A DNA stretch of 64,000 bases from assembly GCF_027474405.1 (NCBI RefSeq), contig NZ_CP114871.1, forward strand, positions 2,179,001-2,243,000. Direction: 5' to 3'. Below are positions 17,077 through 28,551 of the stretch, one piece after another. Source of the stretch: Caulobacter sp. NIBR2454 (GTDB lineage: Bacteria; Pseudomonadota; Alphaproteobacteria; Caulobacterales; Caulobacteraceae). Made by a program: the position numbers and the translations under genes. Positions within the stretch are counted from its first letter, which is position 1. Each line of letters opens with the position of its first letter. A model generated the notes under the pieces. The model was not told where the DNA came from and searched no databases. It worked only from the letters and a program-made list of their open reading frames with translations.

Positions 17077-18054
17077 ATGACGGCGAGCGCGCAAGGCATC
17101 GAAGCGATCAGTGATCGCATGTTCCCCTTCCACAGCCGTCATCTGTTGTCGGCCGGCGACCTGAACGCCCCCCAGGCGGCGCAACTGCTGGACCTGGCCG
17201 ACGAGTTCGTGGCCCTCAATCGCCAGACCAACAAGACGCTCGACCTGCTCAAGGGTCGGACGCTGATGAACCTGTTCTTCGAGAACTCGACCCGTACGCA
17301 AAGCTCCTTCGAGCTGGCCGGCAAACGCCTGGGCGCGGACGTGGTCAATATGAACCCAAAGACCTCGTCGGTGGCCAAGGGCGAGACCCTGATCGACACC
17401 GCCGTGACCCTCAACGCCATGCGGCCGGACCTGCTGGTGGTGCGGCACGGCTCGTCGGGCGCGGCGTCATTGCTGTCGCAGAAGGTCGGTTGCAGCGTCA
17501 TCAACGCCGGCGACGGTCAGCATGAGCATCCGACCCAGGCCCTGCTCGACGCCCTGTCCATCCGCCGCGCCTTTGGCCGGGTGTCGGGCCTGACGGTGGC
17601 GATTTGCGGCGACATCCTGCACAGCCGGGTAGCCCGTTCGAACGTGGCTCTTCTCAATACGCTGGGCGCCCATGTGCGTCTGGTGGGCCCGCCGACCCTG
17701 ATGCCGTCCGCCGCGGACCGATGGGGCGCCGAGGTGCATCATGACTTCCGCAAGGGGATCGCGGGCGCCGACGTGGTGATGATGCTGCGCCTGCAGCTGG
17801 AGCGGATGCAGGGGGCGCTGGTCCCCTCGACCCGCGAGTATTTCCGCTTCTGGGGCCTGGATCGCGAAAAGCTGGCCTTCGCCGCCCCCGGCGTGCGGGT
17901 CATGCACCCCGGGCCGATGAACCGAGGCGTGGAGATCGATTCCGAGGTCGCCGACGATCCGGAAGTCAGCCTGATCCAGAACCAGGTGGAGATGGGCGTG
18001 GCCATGCGCATGGCGGTCCTGGCCTCGCTGGCCGCACGGCTGGAGAACGCCTGA
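17077..18054 (+). CDS. pyrB: Aspartate carbamoyltransferase catalytic subunit
   Basis: 325 aa. [13 protein letters not shown] near residue 66 is the carbamoyl-phosphate loop; HPTQALLDA, the [12 protein letters not shown] block and the [11 protein letters not shown] aspartate-binding loop all match ATCase. It makes carbamoyl aspartate, the second step of de novo pyrimidine synthesis. No regulatory pyrI is present. Its stop overlaps the next start by one base (TGATG), and that next gene encodes an inactive dihydroorotase-like protein, the arrangement known from Pseudomonas where the two form a dodecamer. Confidence 0.95.
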   Translation: MTASAQGIEAISDRMFPFHSRHLLSAGDLNAPQAAQLLDLADEFVALNRQTNKTLDLLKGRTLMNLFFENSTRTQSSFELAGKRLGADVVNMNPKTSSVAKGETLIDTAVTLNAMRPDLLVVRHGSSGAASLLSQKVGCSVINAGDGQHEHPTQALLDALSIRRAFGRVSGLTVAICGDILHSRVARSNVALLNTLGAHVRLVGPPTLMPSAADRWGAEVHHDFRKGIAGADVVMMLRLQLERMQGALVPSTREYFRFWGLDREKLAFAAPGVRVMHPGPMNRGVEIDSEVADDPEVSLIQNQVEMGVAMRMAVLASLAARLENA

Positions 18055-19355
18055 TGGCCGTGAACGCCAAGCCCCTCGCCATCGTCAACGCGCGGCTGGT
18101 CGATCCCGAGAGCGGATATGACGGTCCTGGCGCGGTCCTGGTCCGCGAGGGCCTGATCGCGGAGATCGCCAAGGGCGAGTCCCTGACCCTGCCCGACGAC
18201 GCGCAGGTGATCGACGCCGGCGGGGCCATGCTCGCGCCCGGGCTGGTGGACCTGCGGGTCAAGACGGGGGAGCCGGGTTCAGAGCCTAAGGAAACGCTGA
18301 AGTCCGCCTCCCGCGCCGCCGCGGCTGGGGGCGTCACCTCCATGGTCGTGCAGCCGGACACCGATCCGGCCGTGGACGACCCGGCCATGGTCGATTTCAT
18401 CCTGCGCCGCGCCCGCGATGTGGAGCTGGTGCATGTCTATCCCGCCGGCGCCGCGACCGTCGGGCTGGGCGGCGAACGGATGGCCGAGCTGGGCCTGATG
18501 AGCGAAGCCGGCTGCGTCTACATCACCGACGCTGACCGCACGATCGTCGATTCCAAGGTCTTTCAGCGCATCCTGACTTACGCCAAGGCCTTCGACCTGC
18601 TGGTGGCGCATCGACCGGTCGATCCGTGGCTGGCCAAGGGCGGTGCGGCGATCGGCGGCGAGTTCGCCGGCCGCATGGGCCTGCCATCGGTTTCGCCCTA
18701 TGCCGAACGCATCATGCTGGAGCGGGATCTCGCCCTGGCCGAGGCCACCGGCTCGCGCCTGCTGGTGGACCAGATCACCTGCGCCGACGCTCTGGAGAGC
18801 CTGGCCCGCGCCAAGGCCAAGGGCGTGAAGGTCACGGCCAGCGTGTCGATCAATCACCTGTCCTTCAACGAGCTGGACATCGGCGACTATCGCACCTTCG
18901 CCAAGGTCAATCCGCCCCTGCGTGGCGAGGACGACCGTCAGGCCCTGATCGAGGCCTTGGCCTCGGGCCTGATCGACGTGGTGGTCTCGGCCCACAGCCC
19001 GGCCCCGGCCGAAGACAAGCGCCTGCCCTTTGACGAGGCCGCGCCCGGCGCCGTGGGTCTGGAGACCCTGCTGCCGGCGCTGCTGTCGCTGCATCACGAC
19101 GGCCGCATCCCGCTGATCGATCTGATCGCGGCGGTGACCCTGAAGCCCGCCGACCTGATCGGTCTGAAGGCCGGGCGGCTGGCGGTCGGCGCGCCGGCGG
19201 ACCTGGTCTTGGCGGACCTGAACGCGCCGGTGGTCATCGACGCCGACAAGCTGTTGTCCAAGTCCAAGAACTCGCCATTCGACGGGCGGCGGCTGCAAGG
19301 ACGCGTGCTGACGACCGTCGTCGAAGGGCGCATCGTGCATCAGGCGCAGCAATAA
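18054..19355 (+). CDS. pyrX: Non-catalytic dihydroorotase-like subunit (PyrC'/PyrX type)
   Basis: 433 aa amidohydrolase fold resembling type I dihydroorotase, but the active site is destroyed. The metal motif expected as DxHxHLREPG reads D66-L-R68-V-K70-T-G-EPG, so both metal-binding His are lost (R68, K70). The expected Asp of the TDHAPH motif is A313 in SAHSPAP. Other fold blocks remain (VNPPLRGEDDRQAL, GAVGLETLLPAL, LTLKPADLIGLK-like region). It overlaps pyrB by one base. Dead DHOase subunits of this kind hold aspartate carbamoyltransferase in a hexameric/dodecameric complex in Pseudomonas; an active pyrC must lie elsewhere. Also annotated as pyrC in some genomes. Confidence 0.85.
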   Translation: MAVNAKPLAIVNARLVDPESGYDGPGAVLVREGLIAEIAKGESLTLPDDAQVIDAGGAMLAPGLVDLRVKTGEPGSEPKETLKSASRAAAAGGVTSMVVQPDTDPAVDDPAMVDFILRRARDVELVHVYPAGAATVGLGGERMAELGLMSEAGCVYITDADRTIVDSKVFQRILTYAKAFDLLVAHRPVDPWLAKGGAAIGGEFAGRMGLPSVSPYAERIMLERDLALAEATGSRLLVDQITCADALESLARAKAKGVKVTASVSINHLSFNELDIGDYRTFAKVNPPLRGEDDRQALIEALASGLIDVVVSAHSPAPAEDKRLPFDEAAPGAVGLETLLPALLSLHHDGRIPLIDLIAAVTLKPADLIGLKAGRLAVGAPADLVLADLNAPVVIDADKLLSKSKNSPFDGRRLQGRVLTTVVEGRIVHQAQQ

Positions 19356-19417
19356 GCTCTGCCTTGCAATTGGGCCCCACCCGCCCTCAGATGAACATCG
19401 TTATGGGAGAGTCGTAG

Positions 19418-20053
19418 TTGGAATCCCTGGCTGGAGCCGTCTGGCTCACCCTCGGTCTCGTTCTTGTCGGCGGCTATCTGCTCGGCTCGATCCCGTTCGG
19501 CCTGATCGCCACGCGCCTCGGGGGCGCCGGCGACATCCGCAATATCGGTTCGGGCAATATCGGGGCGACCAACGTCCTGCGCTCCGGCCGCAAGGATCTG
19601 GCCGCCATCACCCTGCTGGGCGATGCGGGCAAGGGCGTGCTGGCGGTTTTGCTGGCGCGCTGGATCAGCCATGACAACGGCGCGGTCATCGCCCTGGCGG
19701 GCGGCGCGGCGTTCCTGGGCCACCTGTTCCCCGTCTGGCTCGGCTTCAAGGGCGGCAAGGGCGTGGCGACCTTCTATGGGGTGCTGCTAGCGGCCGCGTG
19801 GCCCGTGGGCGTGCTGGCGGCGGTGACCTGGCTGGCCATGGCGGCGCTGTTCCGCATCTCGTCCCTGGCCGCCCTGACCGCAACCGCCCTGGCCCCGCTC
19901 TTCGCCCTGGCCACCGACAGCGGCTGGCCAATGGTCGGCCTGACGGTGTTCATGGCGGTGCTGGTGTTCATCCGCCATCACGAGAACATCGGCCGACTGC
20001 TGAAGGGCCAGGAGCCCAAGATCGGCGGCAAGAAGGACAAACCGGCCGAATGA
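19418..20053 (+). CDS. plsY: Glycerol-3-phosphate acyltransferase PlsY
   Basis: 211 aa inner-membrane protein with about five hydrophobic segments. GSIPFGLIATR, GSGNIGATNVLR and FKGGKGVAT are the three conserved PlsY motifs that bind acyl-phosphate and glycerol-3-phosphate. It makes lysophosphatidic acid. The start is TTG at 19418: an in-frame TAG lies directly before it and GGGAGAG stands 8 bases upstream, and no ATG or GTG is available before the first motif. The stop overlaps the dprA start (ATGA). Confidence 0.92.
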   Translation: MESLAGAVWLTLGLVLVGGYLLGSIPFGLIATRLGGAGDIRNIGSGNIGATNVLRSGRKDLAAITLLGDAGKGVLAVLLARWISHDNGAVIALAGGAAFLGHLFPVWLGFKGGKGVATFYGVLLAAAWPVGVLAAVTWLAMAALFRISSLAALTATALAPLFALATDSGWPMVGLTVFMAVLVFIRHHENIGRLLKGQEPKIGGKKDKPAE

Positions 20054-21162
20054 CGGCGGGGCCGTTGAGCGATCGCGAACGCATCGCCTGGCTGCGCCTG
20101 TCGCGCACCGAGAACGTCGGCCCCGTCACCTTCGAACAGCTCGTCACCCGCTTTGGCTCGGCCAGCGCGGCGCTCGCCGCCCTGCCCGACCTGGCGCGAC
20201 GGGGCGGCCGCATCGACCCGCTGACCATACCGACCCAGGCGCAGGCCGAAGATGAGTTCGCCGCCGGCCACAAGCTCGGCGCGCGCCTTCTGGCCGCGTG
20301 TGAGCCGGAGTTTCCGCGCCATCTTGCGGCGCTCGATCCGCCCCCGCCGCTGATCTGGGCGCTGGGGCAGGTGAACCTGCTCAACCGGCCGAGCATCGCC
20401 ATCGTCGGCGCGCGGATCGCCTCGGCCGCCGGCCAGCGCTTCGCCCGCGGCCTGGCGGTCGATCTGGGCAAGGCGGGGCATGTGGTGGTCTCGGGCCTGG
20501 CCCGGGGCATCGACGGCGCGGCGCATGAAGGCGCGCTCTCCAGCGGCACGATCGCGGTCCTGGGCGGCGGGATCGACGACATCTATCCGCCCGAACACGC
20601 CGATCTGCACGCCCGCATCGCGGCGGAAGGCTGCATCGTCTCCGAAAGCCGGCCGGGCCAGAGGGCTCAAGCCAAGGACTTTCCCCGTCGCAACCGGATC
20701 ATCTCCGGCCTGTCTCTGGGTGTGGTGGTGGTCGAGGCGGAGCTGAAGTCAGGCTCGCTGATCACCGCCCGGCTAGCGGCGGAACAGGGCCGAGAGGTGT
20801 TCGCGGTGCCGGGCTCTCCGCTCGATCCCCGCGCCAAGGGGACCAACGACCTGATTCGCCAGGGAGCCGCGCTATGTGAGGGCGTGGATGACATCCTGCG
20901 CGCCCTGGAAGGTGTCCGGTCCCTGGAGGAAAGCGAGCCGCCTCCTTATGCGGCGCATCCCCGCGATCAGGCGGCTCTGGACCGCGCCGCCGACCGGCTG
21001 CGCGACCGGGTGGAGGCCATGCTGTCCCCCACGGAGGTGTCCCGGGATGAATTGATCCGCGCTGTTGGCGAACCCGCACCGGTCGTGCTGGCGGCGTTGG
21101 TGGAGCTAGTCCTGGCGGGACGCGCCGCCATTTCGGCTGAAGGTATGGTCAGTCGCCGGTAA
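20050..21162 (+). CDS. dprA: DNA-processing protein DprA
   Basis: 370 aa from the ATG at 20050 overlapping the plsY stop. N-terminal SAM-like helical region (RLSRTENVGPVTFEQLVTRFGS), then the Rossmann-like DNA_processg_A domain: AIVGARIASAAGQRFARGLA, VVSGLARGIDGAAHEGAL, VLGGGIDDIYPPEH, and FPRRNRIISGLSLGVVVVEAE. A C-terminal winged helix (about 300-370) is present. DprA loads RecA on incoming single-stranded DNA in natural transformation. The 3' 196 bases are covered by a candidate minus-strand ORF. Confidence 0.94.
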   Translation: MTAGPLSDRERIAWLRLSRTENVGPVTFEQLVTRFGSASAALAALPDLARRGGRIDPLTIPTQAQAEDEFAAGHKLGARLLAACEPEFPRHLAALDPPPPLIWALGQVNLLNRPSIAIVGARIASAAGQRFARGLAVDLGKAGHVVVSGLARGIDGAAHEGALSSGTIAVLGGGIDDIYPPEHADLHARIAAEGCIVSESRPGQRAQAKDFPRRNRIISGLSLGVVVVEAELKSGSLITARLAAEQGREVFAVPGSPLDPRAKGTNDLIRQGAALCEGVDDILRALEGVRSLEESEPPPYAAHPRDQAALDRAADRLRDRVEAMLSPTEVSRDELIRAVGEPAPVVLAALVELVLAGRAAISAEGMVSRR

Positions 21163-21344
21163 GTCGGCTCGACATCCGTATCCGGCGTCACTCTGGCGGC
21201 CTCCAGTGCGGCGACCATATGAAGAGATGCGAGGTGGCGGTGACCTTGTCCGGCGGCCATTAAACTGAGCTCGCCGAGCATATCTTCGATATAGAATTCC
21301 ATATTCGCTGGCGGCGGCTCAGTATCTATAGGGGACCTACCCAT
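20967..21344 (-). CDS. Possible small protein, antisense to the dprA 3' end
   Basis: 125 aa from the ATG at 21344, with CAGGAATCG as ribosome binding site. About the first 60 residues lie in the dprA-topA gap and read like a real soluble protein: acidic, helical EFYIEDMLGELSLMAAGQG then HLASLHMVAALEAARV. The rest (Ser/Arg/Ala-rich) runs antiparallel through dprA codons and looks like shadow translation. The gap sequence has lower GC and a more natural amino-acid mix than nearby antisense frames. I do not recognise the family; it could be a genuine small gene with a 3' end inside dprA, or chance. Confidence 0.45.
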   Translation of the reverse strand: MGRSPIDTEPPPANMEFYIEDMLGELSLMAAGQGHRHLASLHMVAALEAARVTPDTDVEPTYRRLTIPSAEMAARPARTSSTNAASTTGAGSPTARINSSRDTSVGDSMASTRSRSRSAARSRAA

Positions 21345-21509
21345 ATTCGATTCCTGCTCAACCCACGCGATAGACGCTACGGTCGCGCTTTGGGGTTGTA
21401 AACACTGACGCGACGTCGCACGCGTTGACAGAATGGGTTCCCCGCCCCCACTTTCCCGGCTCGCTCGGGTCCTCCCGCCCTTGCCATCCTTGAAAGTCAC
21501 CGTCCCCGC
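21345..21509. other. Intergenic region upstream of topA
   Basis: 165 bases between the candidate minus-strand small ORF and topA. It must carry the topA promoter, but I see no confident -35/-10 pair, operator or hairpin. Confidence 0.4.
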
Positions 21510-24133
<2,624 letters not shown>

Positions 24134-24137
<4 letters not shown>

Positions 24138-24859
24138 GCCAGGATCTCCAACAGCGCCGCCACACAGACGGCGCTGTTGCGGGCCGCCATGGCGGCCATC
24201 TGGGTGAAGCTCAGGTGGCTGTCGTCGCCCGCCTGATCCGACAGGGTCCTGATCACGTAGAGCGGCGCGCCCCAGGCCTTGGCCACCTGCGCCACGGCGC
24301 CGGACTCCATGTCGATGGCGTCGGCGCCCAGGGTCGCGTGCAGGCCGTCGCGGGTGACCGCGCAGTTCAGGAAGTAGTCGGCGGTAATCAGCGAGCCGAG
24401 GGCCACGGAGGCGTCGAGCCGAGGCGCAACGGCGTCCCGCAATTGGGCCAGCACCGCCCTCACCTCTTCCGAGACGAGCTCTGCGGCCTGCAAGCGAGGC
24501 GCGCCGATGGGAATCTCGCCCGAGGCGGTGGGAATGAACGCACCCTCGGCCACCAAGCCGAAGTCGTGGATCGCAAGGCGCTCGCCCAGCAAGACCGAGC
24601 CGACGCCGAACGCCGGATTCAGGCCGCCGGCCACGCCAGAGAAGATCAGAGCCTTGGCCTCATAGCGATCCAGCAGCACGGCCGCGCCCGCCGCGGCGTT
24701 GACCTTGCCGATGCCGGCCAAGGCCAGCGCGATGGGCCGGCCGTCATGCACGCCGACCCAGACCTGGGCCGCGCCGTGGCGGCGCGGCTGGTCTTCGACG
24801 TGGAACTGCTGGCGCAGCGCCTCAAGCTCTTGTGGAACGGCGCAGAGGATGGCGTGCAT
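24134..24859 (-). CDS. mtnN: 5'-methylthioadenosine/S-adenosylhomocysteine nucleosidase-like protein
   Basis: 241 aa of the PNP/UDP phosphorylase fold. FSGVAGGLNPAFGVGSV is the glycine-rich phosphate/ribose loop, DMESGAVAQVAKAWG carries the ribose-contacting Met-Glu, and SDQAGDDS stands where the catalytic Asp of the family is expected (usual motif SDxAD; here SDQAG, so the Asp position is shifted or altered). The family hydrolyses MTA or SAH to adenine and a thio-sugar. Another nucleoside hydrolase specificity is possible. Convergent with topA; the beta-lactamase gene lies 24 bases upstream on the same strand. Confidence 0.82.
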
Positions 24860-24883
24860 CGGGACCTCACTTGGTCCCCTCGC

Positions 24884-25756
24884 TTACCCCGTATAGGCGC
24901 TGGCGACGATCCTCGCGGCGCTGGCGATGACGCTGTTGCGCGCATCCAGATCAGTCTTGGCGCCGACATAGTAGATCGACAGCACAATCGGCCCACCCTT
25001 GGGCGGCCAGAGGACGGCGATGTCGTTGGTCGAGGCGTTGGCTCCGGTCCCCGTCTTGTCGCCTACGATCCAGCTATCGGGCACGCCGGCGCGAATTCGG
25101 GCGCCGCCTGTGGTGTTGGCCACCAGCCAGGTCTTCAACTGCTCGCGCGACTTCAGGGACAGGGCGTTTCCCAGCACCAGGCGATTGAGCGTCGCCGTCA
25201 TGGCCGCCGGAGTGGTGGTGTCGCGCAGGTCGCCGTCGATAGCGGAGTTCAGCTCCGGTTCGATACGGTCCAGGCGGGTCACGCCATCACCCAGCGAGCG
25301 CACGAAGGCCGTCAGGCCCTTCGGTCCGCCAGTTTCGCGCATGATCAGATTGGCGGCGGCGTTGTCGCTGAGGGTCACGGTCGCCTGGCACAACTCGGCC
25401 AAGCTCATGGTCCCGCCCACGCGCTTTTCGACCGCAGGCGAATAGGTCACCAAATCGGCGGCCTTAACGGGAATGCGGCGCGACAGGGTCTCTCTCCCCT
25501 CGTCCACCCGGCTCAGCACCTGAGCGGCGAGCAACGCCTTGAACGTGCTGCACATGGGGAACCGCTCATCCAGCCTATGACCCCAGACCCGCCCCGCCCT
25601 GGCGCTCCTCACACAAACGCCTAGCCGCCCGCCATTGACGCGCTCCAGCTCAGCGATACGCTGGATAATACCGGCGGGCGCCGCAACTGCCCCGCCTGTT
25701 GTCGCCATGACTGCGCCGAGGCCAAGGCCGATCATCAGGTTTCTGCGATCGATCAC
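24884..25756 (-). CDS. Class A beta-lactamase
   Basis: 290 aa from a GTG at 25756, chosen because GGAG stands 8 bases upstream; an in-frame TTG at 25783 would add nine residues. The N-terminus (IDRRNLMIGLGLGAVMATTGG) is a twin-arginine type signal. Motifs: CSTFK (nucleophile Ser70 type), SDN (S130 type), EPELN (E166 type) and KTGTG (K234 type), all intact. It hydrolyses beta-lactams in the periplasm; the spectrum cannot be read, though the Cys before the active Ser occurs in some carbapenemase lineages. Divergent from an AmpR/GcvA-type LysR regulator, the classic inducible bla arrangement. Confidence 0.93.
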   Translation of the reverse strand: MIDRRNLMIGLGLGAVMATTGGAVAAPAGIIQRIAELERVNGGRLGVCVRSARAGRVWGHRLDERFPMCSTFKALLAAQVLSRVDEGRETLSRRIPVKAADLVTYSPAVEKRVGGTMSLAELCQATVTLSDNAAANLIMRETGGPKGLTAFVRSLGDGVTRLDRIEPELNSAIDGDLRDTTTPAAMTATLNRLVLGNALSLKSREQLKTWLVANTTGGARIRAGVPDSWIVGDKTGTGANASTNDIAVLWPPKGGPIVLSIYYVGAKTDLDARNSVIASAARIVASAYTG

Positions 25757-25833
25757 TGAATTGTCTCCGTTTGTCGCAGCCAAGAGTGTGCTCCCGGACG
25801 CATCGCCACAAACGATGATAAGTCGGCGGAGCC

Positions 25834-25847
25834 ATTAGCTGGATTAG
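25834..25847 (-). promoter_or_regulatory. Candidate AmpR/GcvA-type binding boxes (CTAAT repeats)
   Basis: On the minus strand two CTAAT boxes (complements of ATTAG at 25834-25838 and 25843-25847) are spaced 9 bp start to start, just upstream of the regulator gene. GcvA, a close relative of this regulator, is known to recognise CTAAT. The boxes could control both divergent genes. Confidence 0.45.
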
Positions 25848-25856
25848 GGTCACTGG

Positions 25857-26741
25857 ATGACGCGCCCGCACCTGCCATTGAACGCTCTGCGTGCTTTCGA
25901 GGCCTCCGCTCGCCATCTTAGCTTCACCCGCGCGGCCATTGAGCTGTGCGTCACCCAGGCCGCTGTCAGCCATCAGGTGAAGGGGCTGGAGCAGCGCCTG
26001 GGCGCCACGCTGTTCCGCCGTCTGCCGCGCGGCCTGGCCCTGACCGATGAGGGCTTGGCCTTGTTGCCAGCCCTGACAGACAGCTTCGACCGCATGAGCG
26101 ACATCCTGGAGCGGTTCGAGGGCGGCCGGGTGCGTGAGGTGCTGACCGTCGGCGCCGTGGGCACCTTCGCGGTCGGCTGGCTATTGCCGCGCCTGCAGTC
26201 TTTCGCGGAGGCGCACCCGTTCGTGGACCTGCGCCTGCTGACCAACAACAACCGCGTGGACATCGCCGCCGAAGGCCTGGACTACGCCATCCGCTTCGGA
26301 GACGGCGCTTGGCACGGCACCAACGCCGAGCCGCTGTTCGACGCCCCCATGTCGGCCCTGTGCGACCCACAGACGGCCGGGCGGCTTGCCTCGCCCCAGG
26401 ACCTGACGCGCGAGACACTGCTGCGCTCCTACCGCTCGGCGGACTGGCCCGACTGGTTCGCGGCGGCGGGCGTGCATGGCCCGCACATCCGGGGCCCGGT
26501 GTTCGACAGCTCCTGGGTGATGGTGGAGGCCGCCATGCAGGGCTTCGGCGTCGCCCTGGCGCCGCCCATGATGTTCGAGCGCGAACTAGCCCAGGGCCGG
26601 ATCGTGCAGCCGTTCGCGACCACCGTGTCGACAGGCCTCTACTGGCTGACTTGGCTGAAATCGAAGCAGACCACGGCGGCCATGGGGGCGTTCAGGGAGT
26701 GGCTCAGCGCGCAGCCAAGCGAGCCCGCAACCACGTCGTGA
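25857..26741 (+). CDS. LysR-type regulator of the GcvA/AmpR subfamily
   Basis: 294 aa. The N-terminal winged helix (LNALRAFEASARHLSFTRAAIELCVTQAAVSHQVKGLE) is characteristic of GcvA/AmpR; the effector domain follows from about residue 90 (TVGAVGTFAVGWLLPRLQSF). In AmpR systems the effector domain binds muropeptides or UDP-MurNAc-pentapeptide, linking cell-wall damage to beta-lactamase expression. It is divergent from a class A beta-lactamase with a 100-bp shared promoter region, so its likely target is that gene. The 3' end overlaps a convergent hydrolase gene by 38 bases. Confidence 0.9.
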   Translation: MTRPHLPLNALRAFEASARHLSFTRAAIELCVTQAAVSHQVKGLEQRLGATLFRRLPRGLALTDEGLALLPALTDSFDRMSDILERFEGGRVREVLTVGAVGTFAVGWLLPRLQSFAEAHPFVDLRLLTNNNRVDIAAEGLDYAIRFGDGAWHGTNAEPLFDAPMSALCDPQTAGRLASPQDLTRETLLRSYRSADWPDWFAAAGVHGPHIRGPVFDSSWVMVEAAMQGFGVALAPPMMFERELAQGRIVQPFATTVSTGLYWLTWLKSKQTTAAMGAFREWLSAQPSEPATTS

Positions 26742-27591
26742 TCTGGCCGAACACTTCCGCCTGATGGCTGGCGCCGCCCGCATCGCGCATGTGGTGGTCG
26801 TAGTCGGGGAACTCCAAATAGGTCAGTTCACTACGGCCCTGAGCAACGTAGGCGTCGCGCGCCGCGCGGCCGGAGGCGACCGGCGCGGACTGGTCCCGCC
26901 CGCCTTGCACCAGGAGGACCGGGACCTTGGTCTTCATCAGATCCAGCACATAGGCGCGGTCCACCGCGTCTGCCCACCAGCGGTAGGCGTTGCCGCCCCA
27001 AACCTTGGCGCTGGTCGGCTCCGCCAAGGCCTTGGCGAACTCGGCGTCGGCCATGGCGGCCACGGGCGGAGGAACCACCTGCTTGAACATAACCCGTAGT
27101 GGTTGGCCGATGCCCGAAGAATAGACAACCACCGCGTCGGGCTTCACCGCCTCCGCAGCCTGGGCGACCGTCGCGCCGCCTTCTGAACCGCCGAACAGCA
27201 CCACCCTGCCATCGAACCACGGCGCTTTGCGCACGGTCTCCAAAACTTGGACGTAATCGGCGGAACGGGCGGTGATGGTGTGATTGGCGTAGAAGTCGGC
27301 GCTGCAGCCGCTGACGGGATCGGCTGGCGCATCGGCTTGGCTGACGCCGTGCTTCTCCACTGTCACCACCGCAAATTCAGGCAACAAGCCCTTCGCCGCC
27401 TGGATCGCCGAGCTCTTCTCGGCCGGCAGACAGCCAGAGCCTTGGGCAAGGACCAGAACGCCTTGCTTACCCTGGCCTCCCTGACGATCCAGAGACCAGT
27501 TGAGCACGCTGCCGTCGGCCCGCAACAAGGCAGGCTGGGTGGTGGGGATAGCCGCTGCGGCGGCGATCAGGGCAATGACGAGACTAGACAA
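26704..27591 (-). CDS. Exported alpha/beta hydrolase
   Basis: 295 aa with a short hydrophobic N-terminus (MSSLVIALIAAAAAIPTTQ) that acts as a signal peptide. Catalytic triad: Ser in FGGSEGGATVA, Asp in VQGGRDQSAP, His in FPDYDHHMRDA. Two Cys (GSGCLPAEK, SGCSADF) may form a disulfide, as expected for a periplasmic protein. It looks like a dienelactone hydrolase/prolyl oligopeptidase-like esterase; the substrate is unknown. The 3' end overlaps the ampR-type gene by 38 bases (convergent). Confidence 0.75.
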   Translation of the reverse strand: MSSLVIALIAAAAAIPTTQPALLRADGSVLNWSLDRQGGQGKQGVLVLAQGSGCLPAEKSSAIQAAKGLLPEFAVVTVEKHGVSQADAPADPVSGCSADFYANHTITARSADYVQVLETVRKAPWFDGRVVLFGGSEGGATVAQAAEAVKPDAVVVYSSGIGQPLRVMFKQVVPPPVAAMADAEFAKALAEPTSAKVWGGNAYRWWADAVDRAYVLDLMKTKVPVLLVQGGRDQSAPVASGRAARDAYVAQGRSELTYLEFPDYDHHMRDAGGASHQAEVFGQITTWLRARLAAR

Positions 27592-27667
27592 GCAACAGCT
27601 CCAAGTTAGCGCTTACATAAATGGGCTTGGTTTGGCGATTTTTGGGCGAAGCTTCCGCGAAAGAAAG

Positions 27668-27693
27668 AGCCTCCCCATCGCTGGGGAGGCTCG
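27668..27693 (-). terminator. Terminator downstream of clpP
   Basis: GAGCCTCCCC (27668-27677) pairs with GGGGAGGCTC (27684-27693), loop of 6. On the minus strand it is followed by TTTCTTTCG, consistent with an intrinsic terminator for clpP. Confidence 0.8.
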
Positions 27694-27718
27694 ATCTGTT
27701 CCGGAGATATGAAGGGGT

Positions 27719-28348
27719 CTAGCCTTTCACGGCCTCGGCGACGTCGCGGGTCTCGACCACCTGATCGACGAGGCCCCAGGCCAGGGCTTCATCGGCGCTC
27801 ATGAAGTGGTCGCGGTCCAGGGTGCGCTCGACTTCTTCAAGGGTACGACCGCAATGCTTGACGTAGATTTCGTTCAGGCGACGCTTGGTCTTGATGATGT
27901 CCTCGGCGTGACGCTCGATGTCCGAGGCCTGGCCGCGGAAACCGCCCGAGGGCTGGTGGACCATGATGCGGGCGTTCGGCAGCGAAATCCGCTGGCCGGC
28001 GGCGCCGGCGGCGAGGATCAGCGAGCCAGCCGAGGCGGCCATCCCCATGCACACCGTCGAGACCGGGCTCTTGATGTATTGCATCGTGTCGTAGATCGCG
28101 AGCGCCGAGGTCACCACGCCGCCCGGCGAGTTGATGTACATGGCGATCTCCTTCTTGGGGTTCTCGGACTCCAGGAAGAGAAGCTGCGCGCAGATCAGGC
28201 TGGCCATGCCGTCTTCGAACGGACCGGTCAGGAAGATGATCCGCTCACGCAGCAGGCGCGAGAAGATGTCGAACGCGCGCTCGCCGCGGCTCGACTGCTC
28301 GACGACCATGGGGACCAAACCGCTCATCATGGTCATGGGATCTTGCAT
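27719..28348 (-). CDS. clpP: ATP-dependent Clp protease proteolytic subunit
   Basis: 209 aa. The serine-protease triad is intact: S106 in GMAASAGS, H131 in MVHQPSGG and D180 in TLDRD. The N-terminal [22 protein letters not shown] block matches the axial-loop region. It forms the tetradecameric barrel that works with ClpX or ClpA; in Caulobacter ClpXP drives cell-cycle proteolysis such as CtrA removal. It follows tig on the same strand, each with its own terminator. Confidence 0.97.
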   Translation of the reverse strand: MQDPMTMMSGLVPMVVEQSSRGERAFDIFSRLLRERIIFLTGPFEDGMASLICAQLLFLESENPKKEIAMYINSPGGVVTSALAIYDTMQYIKSPVSTVCMGMAASAGSLILAAGAAGQRISLPNARIMVHQPSGGFRGQASDIERHAEDIIKTKRRLNEIYVKHCGRTLEEVERTLDRDHFMSADEALAWGLVDQVVETRDVAEAVKG

Positions 28349-28495
28349 GGAATGCCCTTCATAGAATTGGTTGGCGGCGCATCGACGCCCGTTGCGCCGC
28401 CGTCCTTCCCGATATCGCGTGCGTCTGGCGCTTATGCAAGGCGCGCGGACGCGGCTTTTTGGGCGGCATGCTTAATGGACGGCATGGCCGGCAAA

Positions 28496-28528
28496 GAAAA
28501 AGGCCGGTCCCCTTTCGGAAACCGGCCT
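28496..28528 (-). terminator. Terminator downstream of tig
   Basis: AGGCCGGT (28501-28508) pairs with ACCGGCCT (28521-28528). On the minus strand the stem is followed by TTTTTCTTTG (from 28500 down), a good intrinsic terminator. Confidence 0.85.
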
Positions 28529-28551
28529 CTTCATCGTGATGTCCGAGCCGC

